Both the position numbers and the translations under genes were made by a program. Of a stretch of 64,000 bases of DNA, positions 7,935 to 17,372 are shown in pieces. Below the pieces are notes generated by a model that saw only the letters and a program-made list of their open reading frames with translations, was not told where the DNA came from and searched no databases. This DNA is from Tardibacter sp963781025. Lineage in GTDB: Bacteria; Pseudomonadota; Alphaproteobacteria; Sphingomonadales; Sphingomonadaceae. Where the stretch lies: NCBI GenBank assembly GCA_963781025.1, contig CAWADU010000003.1, positions 434,001 to 498,000 of the forward strand. Direction: 5' to 3'. Position 1 is the first letter of the stretch; each line of letters starts with the position of its first letter.

Positions 7935-8688
7935 AGTTTCCACCCGGTTCTTCAAAGCCGAAGACGGCGTGGAACTGGCCTGGCACGAGGCGGGCGAAGG
8001 GTGGCCGGTGATGTTGATCCACGGCCTGTTCTCAAGCGCGGCGATCAACTGGGTAAAATATTGCGCGGCGGCGGAAATCGCCTCGCGCGGCTTTCGGCTG
8101 ATTATGCCCGATCTCAGGGCCCATGGCGATAGCGCCGCGCCGCACGACCCGGCGCGCTACCCTCCGGATGTTCTTGTCGAAGACGGTTTCGCGCTCGTCC
8201 GCCATCTGGGGTTGGAGGCGGGCGCCTATGACCTTGGCGGCTATTCGCTAGGCGCACGGACAAGCGCGCGGATGATCGTGCGCGGAGCAAAGCCGCGAAA
8301 GGCCATAATCGCTGGCATGGGGCTTCACGGCATGCTCGACACCCGCGCCCGGGCCGAACATTTTCGCAATGTACTCAAAAATTTCGGCCAACATCAACGC
8401 GGTACGGAAGCCTGGATGGCGGCGCAATTCCTGAAGACGACCGGCGGCGATCCGCAAGCGCTGCTGCCCCTGCTCGACAGTTTCCTCGACACTTCGGAAG
8501 ATGAGCTGCGCGCGATCACGACCCCGGCGCTCGTGCTGTCGGGCGAAGATGACCATGATAACGGGTCGGCGCGGGAGCTGGCTGAAATGGTACCAGGGGC
8601 GGTCTACGCCGCGATTCCCGGTAATCACATGAGCGCGGTGACACGCCCTGAGCTGGGCCGCGCGATCGTCGATTTTCTAATGGCTTGA
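7915..8688 (+). CDS. Alpha/beta-fold hydrolase
   Basis: About 257 residues. The oxyanion-hole region is MLIHGLFSSA, then MPDLRAHGDS. The nucleophile elbow is GGYSLGARTS (Ser), a candidate acid is in LSGEDDHDN and the catalytic His is in IPGNHMSAV. This is the standard serine-hydrolase triad of lipase, esterase or haloperoxidase-like enzymes; the substrate cannot be read from sequence. No ATG fits. TTG 7915, 20 bases inside the GFA gene, is the best start, giving translational coupling; GTG 7969 is the next choice. Confidence 0.78.
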   Translation: MANSPIEVSTRFFKAEDGVELAWHEAGEGWPVMLIHGLFSSAAINWVKYCAAAEIASRGFRLIMPDLRAHGDSAAPHDPARYPPDVLVEDGFALVRHLGLEAGAYDLGGYSLGARTSARMIVRGAKPRKAIIAGMGLHGMLDTRARAEHFRNVLKNFGQHQRGTEAWMAAQFLKTTGGDPQALLPLLDSFLDTSEDELRAITTPALVLSGEDDHDNGSARELAEMVPGAVYAAIPGNHMSAVTRPELGRAIVDFLMA

Positions 8689-8749
8689 CCCGGATGATTT
8701 GAAGGCGTTCCTTGGCGCCAATGGCAAATTCGTCTGGAGTTCCAGTCCC

Positions 8750-10618
8750 ATGAAATCCAACGTCTCCCTGCTGGCACTGGCTGCGCTCCTTGCCGGCTGT
8801 GCTTCAACCGGCGCGACAAAGGGGCCGGAAACCACTTCCGCCAGTGCGCCTGAAGGAACGGCGGCAGCGGATGCGCCAAAGGGAACGGCGGCAGCCGATG
8901 CCGATGCCTTTGCGGCCGCGGCGGAAAAGGAGTTGTCGGATTTTTCGGTGTTCAACGCCCAGGTGCAGTGGGTGAACAACACCTTCCTCACCGACGATAC
9001 CGATGCGGTGGCCGCTCGCGTGGGGGCGGAGGCAACGGAAATGTCGGTCAGGCTGGCGAAGGGCGCGGCCCGGTTCGACCATACGCCGGGCCTTTCCACC
9101 GACACTCGTCGCAAGCTCGATTTTTTGAAGCAGGGCATTGTCCTGCCCGCGCCATCGACGCCGGGTGCAGCCGCCGAACTCAACACCATCGCCACCCGCC
9201 TCCAGTCAACCTACGGCAAGGGCAAGGGCACGCTCGACGGCAAGCCCATGTCGGGCAATGATCTTGAAGAAAAGATGGGCGTCGTCCGCGATCCGGCAAG
9301 GCTCAAGGAGATGTGGGCAAGCTGGCACAAGGTCGGCGTGCCGATGAAGGCCGATTATGTCCGCATGGTCGAAATCGCCAATGCGGGCGCAAAGGAGCTG
9401 GGCTTTGCCGATACGGGCGCGATGTGGCGCGCGGGTTATGACATGCCTGCCGACCAGTTCGCGGTCCTGATCGACAAGCTGTGGGAGCAGGTCAAGCCGC
9501 TGTATATTCAGCTTCACTGCTATACCCGCGCCAAGCTCAACCAGAAATATGGCGATGCGGTGCAGGCGGCGACCGGCCCGATCCGCGCTGACCTGCTGGG
9601 CAATATGTGGGCGCAGGAATGGGGGAATATCTATGATGTCGTCGCGCCCAAAGGTGTCGGCAGCGTCGGCTATGACACCACCGACCTGCTGGTCAAAAAG
9701 AAGTATGATGCGGTGAAGATGGTGAAGACGGGGGAGGGCTTTTATTCCTCGCTCGGCTTCGCGCCGTTGCCGGAGACGTTCTGGCAGCGCTCGCAGATCA
9801 TCCGGCCGCGCGACCGCGAGGTGGTATGTCACGCATCCGCCTGGGACATCGATAACAAGGACGATCTCCGGATCAAGATGTGCACCAAGGTGAACGGCGA
9901 CGACTTCGTCACCATCCACCACGAGTTGGGTCATAATTATTACCAGCGCGCCTACAACCGGCAGCCGTTCCTCTATCTGAACGGGGCGAACGACGGCTTC
10001 CACGAAGCGATCGGTGATTTCATCGCGCTGTCGGTGACGCCCGATTATCTGGTGCGGATCGGGCTGCTCGATCCCAAAAAGGTGCCATCGGCGGACAAGG
10101 ACATCGGCCTGTTGCTTCGTCAGGCAATGGACAAGGTGGCGTTCCTGCCGTTTGGCCTGCTGGTCGACAAATGGCGGTGGGGGGTGTTTTCGGGCCAGAT
10201 CACGCCGGATCACTATAATCAGGCATGGACGGATTTGCGGTTGCAGTACCAGGGCATCACCCCGCCGGTGCCGCGGTCAGAAGCGGACTTCGATCCAGGC
10301 GCGAAATTCCACATTCCCGGCAACACGCCGTACATGCGCTATTTCCTCGCGCGGCTGCTCCAGTTCCAGTTCTACAAGGCGGCGTGCGATCAGGCCGGCT
10401 GGAAGGGACCGCTTCACCGTTGCTCGTTCTACGGCAACAAGCAGGTCGGCGAAAAGCTCAACGCGATGCTGGAGATGGGCGCGTCAAAGCCATGGCCGGA
10501 TGCGCTTGAGGCGTTCACCGGATCACGCGAAATGGATGGGACCGCGATGATCGCCTATTTCCGGCCGCTGATGACCTGGCTGCAAGAGCAGAACAAGGGC
10601 CGTCAGTGCGGATGGTAG
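8750..10618 (+). CDS. M2 family (angiotensin-converting-enzyme-like) metallopeptidase lipoprotein
   Basis: A protein of 622 residues. The signal peptide MKSNVSLLALAALLAGC ends in a lipobox (LLAGC), so the mature protein is a lipoprotein. The gluzincin zinc site is HHELGHNYY (about residue 385) with the third ligand Glu in FHEAIGDFIAL downstream. Other M2 hallmarks are WRAGYDMP, LLGNMWAQEW and ICHAS-like CHASAWD. Bacterial M2 enzymes are dipeptidyl carboxypeptidases, so a role in periplasmic peptide degradation is likely. ATG 8750 was chosen because it starts the signal peptide; ATG 8699 would destroy it. A short Ala-rich repeat links the lipobox to the catalytic domain. Confidence 0.9.
   Translation: MKSNVSLLALAALLAGCASTGATKGPETTSASAPEGTAAADAPKGTAAADADAFAAAAEKELSDFSVFNAQVQWVNNTFLTDDTDAVAARVGAEATEMSVRLAKGAARFDHTPGLSTDTRRKLDFLKQGIVLPAPSTPGAAAELNTIATRLQSTYGKGKGTLDGKPMSGNDLEEKMGVVRDPARLKEMWASWHKVGVPMKADYVRMVEIANAGAKELGFADTGAMWRAGYDMPADQFAVLIDKLWEQVKPLYIQLHCYTRAKLNQKYGDAVQAATGPIRADLLGNMWAQEWGNIYDVVAPKGVGSVGYDTTDLLVKKKYDAVKMVKTGEGFYSSLGFAPLPETFWQRSQIIRPRDREVVCHASAWDIDNKDDLRIKMCTKVNGDDFVTIHHELGHNYYQRAYNRQPFLYLNGANDGFHEAIGDFIALSVTPDYLVRIGLLDPKKVPSADKDIGLLLRQAMDKVAFLPFGLLVDKWRWGVFSGQITPDHYNQAWTDLRLQYQGITPPVPRSEADFDPGAKFHIPGNTPYMRYFLARLLQFQFYKAACDQAGWKGPLHRCSFYGNKQVGEKLNAMLEMGASKPWPDALEAFTGSREMDGTAMIAYFRPLMTWLQEQNKGRQCGW
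8855..8908 (+). repeat. Two-copy imperfect 27-bp tandem repeat in the M2 peptidase linker
   Basis: GGAACGGCGGCAGC occurs at 8855 and again at 8882, spaced 27 bases apart. The flanking positions also match and encode EGTAAADAP then KGTAAADAD. It lies in the flexible linker just after the lipidated cysteine, where length changes are usually tolerated. Confidence 0.65.
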
Positions 10619-10654
10619 GCTGAAAACGCCGGACGCGAGGCGTGGCACAGAAAG

Positions 10655-10876
10655 CTAGTCACTTTCGGGCTTGAATCCCTTCGGCACCTTCGGCTTTTCC
10701 TTGGTCTTGCGACTTGCGAACATCACGGCGGCTGCAACCGCACCAATGCCGATGCCGATTGCGGCGGCCGTCTTGGGGTGTTTCTGGGCTTCTTTCCAGA
10801 CTGTCTTGGCGAGCGCTGCGACGTCCTCGCTTGCGATGGGTGATTTGGGCCTGTCGCCGGGGGCATCGTTGCCCAT
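10655..10876 (-). CDS. Hypothetical small single-span membrane protein
   Basis: 73 residues. The N-terminal half is polar (DAPGDRPKSPIASEDV), followed by an amphipathic stretch (AALAKTVWKEAQKHPKT), one hydrophobic segment AAAIGIGIGAVAAAVMFA and a basic tail. The layout resembles small DUF883/YqjD-like membrane-anchored proteins, but I cannot assign a family. A GGAGCG ribosome-binding site lies just before ATG 10876. It is the last minus-strand gene behind the peroxiredoxin gene. Confidence 0.6.
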   Translation of the reverse strand: MGNDAPGDRPKSPIASEDVAALAKTVWKEAQKHPKTAAAIGIGIGAVAAAVMFASRKTKEKPKVPKGFKPESD

Positions 10877-10899
10877 GAAACGCTCCTGAAGCTATTAAC

Positions 10900-10937
10900 C
10901 GGATTGGGAACGGCGGACTGTGCCGGTTCCCAATCCG
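10900..10937 (-). terminator. Strong inverted repeat between peroxiredoxin and the small membrane protein gene
   Basis: CGGATTGGGAAC (10900-10911) is perfectly complementary to GTTCCCAATCCG (10926-10937), and pairing continues inward (GGC/GCC) with a small loop. It lies 23 bases past the stop of the minus-strand peroxiredoxin gene, so it probably ends or stabilises that transcript. On the minus strand it is followed by GGTTAATAGC and not by a T-run, so termination is not certain. Confidence 0.5.
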
Positions 10938-10959
10938 TGACTTGCGGCTGGACGATGAA

Positions 10960-11442
10960 TCAGAGCTGACCGATCATATGTTCGGCAGAAGAAACCTTGT
11001 ATTCGCCGGGTGCTTCGATGTTCAACTGCTCGATCACGCCGTCTTTGACGACCATCGAGAAGCGTTGACCGCGCGTGCCCATGCCGAATTTGCTGCCGTC
11101 CATTTCAAGGCCGACCGCCTTGGCAAAGGCGCCGTTTCCGTCCGCCAGCATGGTGACTTTTCCGGCGGCATTCTGGGCCTTGCCCCACGCCCCCATCACA
11201 AAGGCGTCGTTGACGGCCGTGCAGGCGATTTCGTCCACGCCCCTGGCCTTCAGATCGCCCGCCTTTTCGACATAACCCGGCAGGTGCTTGGCCGAGCAGG
11301 TCGGCGTGAACGCGCCCGGCACGGAAAACAGCGCCACACGCTTGCCCTTGAAATATTCGTCGGACTGGATCTGTTCCGGTCCGTTTTCCGTCATGGTGAC
11401 GAAGGTGGTGGTTGGCAGCTTGTCGCCGACGTTGATGCTCAT
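10960..11442 (-). CDS. Peroxiredoxin, Prx5-like
   Basis: 160 residues of the Prx5/hybrid type-II peroxiredoxin family (MSINVGDKLPTTTF). The peroxidatic cysteine sits in PGAFTPTCSAKHLPG (the PxxxTxxC motif). Other typical pieces are NDAFVMGAWGKAQ and MGTRGQRFSMVVKDGVI. It reduces peroxides in the cytosol using glutathione/glutaredoxin or thioredoxin. Two adjacent ATGs follow GGAGGAA; the second (11442) has the better spacing. It diverges from yqgE. Confidence 0.9.
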   Translation of the reverse strand: MSINVGDKLPTTTFVTMTENGPEQIQSDEYFKGKRVALFSVPGAFTPTCSAKHLPGYVEKAGDLKARGVDEIACTAVNDAFVMGAWGKAQNAAGKVTMLADGNGAFAKAVGLEMDGSKFGMGTRGQRFSMVVKDGVIEQLNIEAPGEYKVSSAEHMIGQL

Positions 11443-11558
11443 CATTTCCTCCGAAGCTCGAGAGAATCCGTTTCCCTGCGCTGGATGGCTTAGCGCCATC
11501 GCCCGGTAATGGTCCAGCGGCCTTGGCGGAAATGGTGCCTGCGTTCTATAGTGGGCGC

Positions 11559-12119
11559 GTGTCAGACCCGACCTATCTTTCAAGCCAGCTCCTGCTCGCG
11601 ATGCCGGGGATCGGCGACCCCCGTTTCGAGAGAGCGGTCATCGCTATGTGCGTGCATGACGAAAACGGAGCGCTGGGCATCGGCATCAATGCGCAAATCG
11701 ATGGCCTGAGCCTGCATGGGTTGTTGAGACAACTGGACGTGGAGCCGGGGGTGGCGCCCGATGTGCCGGTTCTGGCGGGCGGTCCGGTGGAACCGCAGCG
11801 CGGCTTCGTGCTGCATAGCCAGGACTGGGCGGGGGATGGTTCGATCCAGATTGGCGGAAGCTATACGCTGACCTCGACCCTGGATGTTCTCGCGGCGATT
11901 GCCGAAGGCCGTGGCCCGTCCCGGTGGCTTGTGGCCCTGGGCTATGCGGGCTGGACGGCAGGACAGCTTGACGAAGAGCTGACGCAACATGGCTGGTTCA
12001 CCACGCCGGTGCACCCCGCTATTCTTTTCGAAACGGACGCGGACCACCGTTGGACCGCGGCCTTCGCCGCCGCTGGAATCGACCCCCTTTTGCTGACGGC
12101 CACGCCCGGCCGGGCCTGA
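11559..12119 (+). CDS. yqgE: YqgE/AlgH family protein (UPF0301)
   Basis: About 186 residues, with the family opening DPTYLSSQLLLAMPGIGDPRF and the conserved GALGIGINAQ, VLAGGPVEPQRGFVLHS and ALGYAGWTAGQLDEEL blocks. The biochemical role of the family is not settled. The start is uncertain: GTG 11559 matches the usual family N-terminus; ATG 11532 and TTG 11523 are in frame upstream. Divergent from the peroxiredoxin gene. Confidence 0.88.
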   Translation: MSDPTYLSSQLLLAMPGIGDPRFERAVIAMCVHDENGALGIGINAQIDGLSLHGLLRQLDVEPGVAPDVPVLAGGPVEPQRGFVLHSQDWAGDGSIQIGGSYTLTSTLDVLAAIAEGRGPSRWLVALGYAGWTAGQLDEELTQHGWFTTPVHPAILFETDADHRWTAAFAAAGIDPLLLTATPGRA

Positions 12120-12161
12120 TCGGTTCACCGCAACCTTTACCGATTGTTAATCCTCCATAAC

Positions 12162-12204
12162 GGACCATGGTCCTTGGGAGATTGGAAGTCTCCCGTGGGG
12201 AGAC
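12162..12204 (+). promoter_or_regulatory. Candidate alternative stem-loops in the leader of the secreted hypothetical protein gene
   Basis: A perfect 12-bp palindrome GGACCATGGTCC (12162-12173) is followed by two overlapping hairpins. GGGAGA (12176-12181) pairs with TCTCCC (12189-12194), or GTCTCCC (12188-12194) pairs with GGGAGAC (12198-12204). The TCTCCC arm is shared, so the hairpins are mutually exclusive, and the second ends eight bases before the ATG at 12212. This is the geometry of a simple attenuator or translational switch, but no function is known. Confidence 0.4.
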
Positions 12205-12211
12205 AGGGGCC

Positions 12212-12715
12212 ATGGAAATCGGGAAGCATATTGCCGCTGCCGGCTTGGCGGTGGCCGTTATTTGCACGAGTGCGACACCGGCGTTTTCAGCAAGCTGCTG
12301 GCAGGCCGAGGAAGCATCGGCCGCCAAGGTGCGAGATCTGCAGACGAGGCTGATGGTGGCGGGACTGAAGTGCCGGGGCAACGGGCCGGAGATGCTGGCG
12401 GTCTATAACCGCTTCGTCGTCGCTCACCGCAGCAGCATCCAGCGCTACAACAATGTTTTGCGTGCACGGTTCATCCGCTTGAGCGGCAAGTCGGGCGGAG
12501 AACGCGATTACGACCGCTACACGACCGCATTGGCCAACGCCTATGGTGCGACGGACGCGGATCAACAGGCCTGCGACGAGATGGTTGTGCTGGCGAAGCG
12601 CGCCGTTTTGGCCCGCCCGGCGGAGCTTGTGCCATTGGCCGAGGACTTCGGGCTCGATCCCAAAATGTCCGGCGGCGTCTGCCGAATACGGATGGCAAGC
12701 GCCAAACAACGCTAA
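12212..12715 (+). CDS. Secreted hypothetical protein
   Basis: 167 residues starting with a clear signal peptide (MEIGKHIAAAGLAVAVICTSATPAFSA, cleavage expected after AFSA). The mature part has cysteines in SCWQAEE, LKCRGNG, QACDEM and GVCRIR, suggesting two disulfides in the periplasm, and is otherwise mostly helical and charged. I do not recognise a named family. An intrinsic terminator follows at 12743, so it is probably transcribed alone. Confidence 0.7.
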   Translation: MEIGKHIAAAGLAVAVICTSATPAFSASCWQAEEASAAKVRDLQTRLMVAGLKCRGNGPEMLAVYNRFVVAHRSSIQRYNNVLRARFIRLSGKSGGERDYDRYTTALANAYGATDADQQACDEMVVLAKRAVLARPAELVPLAEDFGLDPKMSGGVCRIRMASAKQR

Positions 12716-12742
12716 GCAGAACCCCCTTCTGCTTTCGCCGCT

Positions 12743-12774
12743 GGGCGGGTCGGTTGCCGGTCCGCCCGTTTTTT
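12743..12774 (+). terminator. Intrinsic terminator after the secreted hypothetical protein gene
   Basis: GGGCGG (12743-12748) pairs with CCGCCC (12762-12767), with further inner TCGG/CCGG pairing, followed by GTTTTTT. This is a classical Rho-independent signal 28 bases past the stop codon. It isolates the upstream gene from ahcY. Confidence 0.85.
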
Positions 12775-12913
12775 ATTGGCCGCCCGATGCCGGATCGATT
12801 TGCATCTGGCCCGCTGGACGGGTAGGAGTGGCCGCGATTCATCACCCATGTCATATATAGATATCGTTATGAGGCCTGGGTGGCAGGTTCAGGACAAGCA
12901 CAGGAGCGATATC

Positions 12914-14331
<1,418 letters not shown>

Positions 14332-14346
14332 GTGGACTTAGCGGGG

Positions 14347-14382
14347 CGGTTCGCGTTTCACTGCAAGCGCGAACCGTCTTTT
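14347..14382 (+). terminator. Intrinsic terminator after ahcY
   Basis: CGGTTCGCG (14347-14355) pairs perfectly with CGCGAACCG (14368-14376) around a 12-base loop and is followed by TCTTTT. It begins 16 bases after the ahcY stop and separates it from the divL string. Confidence 0.9.
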
Positions 14383-14453
14383 GCGTGATTTTCAATGTTT
14401 TCCGGCTGCAAAACCGGTTTCCACGCTTACCTTAAATGTTCTAGTGATAGCCT

Positions 14454-16929
14454 GTGGGGAACAGGGGTCTATGGTTCATCGCTGGTCTGGCCGGCGCGGG
14501 GGGTGTTGCGACGCCCGGGTTGGCGGCGGCCCCTTTTCTTAAAGCGACGTCCTCATTTTCTGCCGCTCAAGTGGCCGGCCTGTCCCTGAAAGCCTGACCG
14601 GCCTTGTCGTGGGCATATGGCTGGTGCTTGCGGCCTGGGCCGTGGCACGGGCCATGCGGTGGGCAACGGCGGCACGGCAGGCGAACCAGAACAATATCCG
14701 CCTGAAGGCCCTGCTTGCGGCCGCGCCGTCCGCCTATCTCCTGATTTCAAAAGGGCGGCGCACGGCCGCCTCGGCGTCGTTGCTGTCCATGCTCGGGTTG
14801 CAGTCCGAACTGGAAAGCGTCGAAGACCTGCGTGGTCTCGACACCCAGTTCAGGGGCGATGACATCGCTGCGCTGATAGACGAGATCATCAGCCTGCCGG
14901 TCAGCGGACGTTCGTTCGACTGCCTGCTCCGTTCCACGGTGGACAAGCGTATCCTGCGGGCGGAGGGCCGGATTCCGCCATCGGAGCTTGTCGGTGAAAA
15001 TGGCGTGGTCGTCTGGTTTTGCGACGTTACCGAATGCGCAGTCCGATCGCGATTCGCTGCGCGGGCCGGGTCCAGCAATTGAGTGGGGCGCTCGGCGCAT
15101 TCTCCGCGCTGGTCGAGGCGGCGCCCTTTCCAATATGGCACCGCGACAAGGCCGGCGCGCTCGCGCTGGTCAACACGGCCTATGTTCGCGCGGTCGAGGC
15201 GACAAGCGCGATCGATGCGGTGACGCGCGGCGCCGAACTGTTCGAGGACGGTCGCGGATTGGGGCCGCGCGATACGGCGGCGCAGGCGCAGGTCGAGCAA
15301 CGAACGCTGATCCGCACCGCGCCCGCCATCGTCGCGGGCGAGCGGCGCACCTTTCGGGTGTTCGATGTGCCCTTGGCCGAGGCGGGGGTGGCGGGATTCG
15401 CCTTCGACATCGAGGATCTGGAGCAGACTCGCGCCGAACTGACGCGATTTTCGCGTGCGCAGCGCGAAACGCTGGACCGGCTGTCTGCCGGGGTTGCGCA
15501 ATTTGCCGCCGACAGGACCCTGGTATTCTTCAACCAGCCGTTTGCGCGAATTTTCGCGCTGGAGCCGGAATGGCTCGCGGAGCGCCCCGAGTTCGACCGT
15601 GTGCTGGAGCGGATGCGGGAGCAGCGCCGGCTTCCGGAACAGCGCGACTTCCTGAGTTGGCGTAACGAGCGGCGCGAGTGGTTCATGACCGCCGCCGAAG
15701 CGATCGAGGAAACCTGGGCGCTGCCCGAGGGCTCTCATCTGCGTGTGCTGGCCCAGCCGCATCCCGATGGCGGCCTGCTCGTCATCTTCGAGGATCGGAC
15801 CGAACAGTTCCGCCTCGCCAGCTCGCGCGATACGCTCCTCCGGGTTCAGGCGGCGACCCTCGACAATCTGTTCGAGGCGGTTTGCGTTTTCGCGGCCAAT
15901 GGCAGGCTGCAACTCTGGAACAGCCGGTTTGCCGACATGTGGGCGCTGAAGCATGAGCAGCTTCAGGAACATCCGGTCATCGACGAACTGGTCCCGATCG
16001 CAGCCAAGACCCTGGCGCGACCGCAGCGCGCCGATATGCTGAAACATTTCGTCAGGTCCGCGACTACGGATCGTCGGCAAAGGGGTGGCCGTCTTTCGTT
16101 GCATGATGGCAGGCATCTTGAGTTCGCGGCCGTGCCGCTGCCCGACGGCAATGCGCTTTTCACGATGCTCGATATCACCGACAGCCGCCGGATCGAAGCG
16201 GCGTTGCGCGATCGCAACGAGGCGCTTGAAGCCGCGGACAGGCTGAAGTCGGCGTTTGTGGCGAACATGAGCTATGAGCTGAGAACACCACTCACCTCGA
16301 TCCTCGGCTTCGCCGAAATGCTGACCGCCGGTTATGCAGGCGACCTCGACGTGCTTCAGCGGGACTATATCCAGTCGATACTGGCTGCCGCGGAGAAGTT
16401 GCAGGGCCTGATCGACAATATCCTCGACCTTGCGATTTCGGACGCGGGGGCGCTCGAACTGACGATCGAGCCCGTCGACGTGAAAGCGCTGGTCGAAAAT
16501 GCGGTGGCGGAAAAGCAACAGGCGGCAGCCGACAAAAGTTTGGATCTGAGCGTCAAGATCGGACGCAGCGCAGGCTTTGTCGAAGGCGACGAGCGGCGGC
16601 TTGGCGCATCGCTCCATCACCTGCTGGCGAACAGCATTTCCTTTACCCCGGTTGGCGGTCGGGTGATCGTTCTCGTCGAAGGCGGGAAGGATGATGTGAC
16701 GATCACCGTTTCGGACAGCGGCATCGGAATAACGCCCGAAGAGCAGGAAAAGGTGTTCAGCCCGTTCAACCGCCATGACGAGGGGGTTGGCGCATCGATC
16801 GGTGGGCTGGGCCTGGCGCTGGTCAGGCGCTACATTACGCGTCATGGCGGTACGGTCGAACTGCATTCGGAGCTTGGAACGGGCACGACGGTGATGTTGA
16901 AAATTCCGCGCCATTTTGTTGCGGCATGA
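14454..16929 (+). CDS. divL: DivL-type cell-cycle pseudokinase with Tyr at the phospho-acceptor site; three frame breaks near the 5' end
   Basis: A membrane-bound PAS/HisKA/HATPase protein of about 823 residues after repair. Hydrophobic N-terminal segments (around FIAGLAGAGGVATPGLAA and LVVGIWLVLAAWAVA) are followed by several PAS-like regions, then the dimerisation box FVANMSYELRTPLTSILGF and an ATP-binding domain with HHLLANSISFTP (N-box), SDSGIGITPEEQEKVFSPF and GGLGLALV. The usual phospho-accepting His of SHELRTPL is Tyr (codon 16273-16275), the hallmark of Caulobacter DivL, which controls CckA together with DivK. Frame breaks: about 14589-14591 (two extra bases or one lost), T 15035, and one G in 15063-15065. 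GTG 14454 is my best start, without a clear ribosome-binding site. Its stop overlaps tsaE. Confidence 0.85.
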
Positions 16930-17372
16930 TCGACCTGCACGGCGATGACGCGATGCGCGGCTTTGGCGCGCGGTTGGCACGCCGGATTCGCGCTGGCGAC
17001 GTGGTTGCGCTGAGCGGCGAATTGGGCGCGGGCAAGACGACGTTGGCCCGTGGCATATTGGAAGGACTCGGCCTGCCCGGCGAGGCGCCCAGCCCGACCT
17101 TCACGCTTGTTCAGTCCTATGACCCGCCCGAGGTGCGCCTGCCGGTCTCGCACGTCGATCTCTACCGTCTCGCTGGCCCCGATGAAGCGGCGGAGCTGGG
17201 GCTGGACGAGGCGCTTGCCGCAGGCGCGCTGCTGATCGAATGGCCGGAACGCCTGGGCGGGTGGCTGTGGCCCGATGCGCTGGTACTGCGGATTGAAGGG
17301 GCGGGGGATGATTTCCGTCGCTTGACAGCCGACGTTCCGCCCGCTTGGGGAGGACGATGGCCGCCCCGATGA
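16926..17372 (+). CDS. tsaE: tRNA threonylcarbamoyladenosine biosynthesis ATPase TsaE
   Basis: 148 residues with the P-loop LSGELGAGKTTLARGIL (about residue 34), the family motif APSPTFTLVQSY, HVDLYRL and the C-terminal LIEWPERLGGWL. TsaE works with TsaB and TsaD in making t6A37 on ANN-decoding tRNAs. The ATG at 16926 overlaps the divL stop (ATGA), indicating translational coupling. Its 3' end overlaps the start of amgK. Confidence 0.94.
   Translation: MIDLHGDDAMRGFGARLARRIRAGDVVALSGELGAGKTTLARGILEGLGLPGEAPSPTFTLVQSYDPPEVRLPVSHVDLYRLAGPDEAAELGLDEALAAGALLIEWPERLGGWLWPDALVLRIEGAGDDFRRLTADVPPAWGGRWPPR

Noticed and set aside
12775..12913. An S-adenosylhomocysteine or SAM riboswitch upstream of ahcY
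   Set aside because: I looked for the conserved pairing patterns in the 139-base leader and found only a terminator of the previous gene, an AT-rich patch (around 12850-12870) and a ribosome-binding site. Nothing matches a known SAH or SAM-II architecture by eye.
14734..16980. A 748-codon open frame on the minus strand opposite divL
   Set aside because: It is antisense to a protein with clear PAS, HisKA and HATPase motifs; its own translation is arginine- and glycine-rich with no recognisable domain. Such shadows are expected in GC-rich genes.
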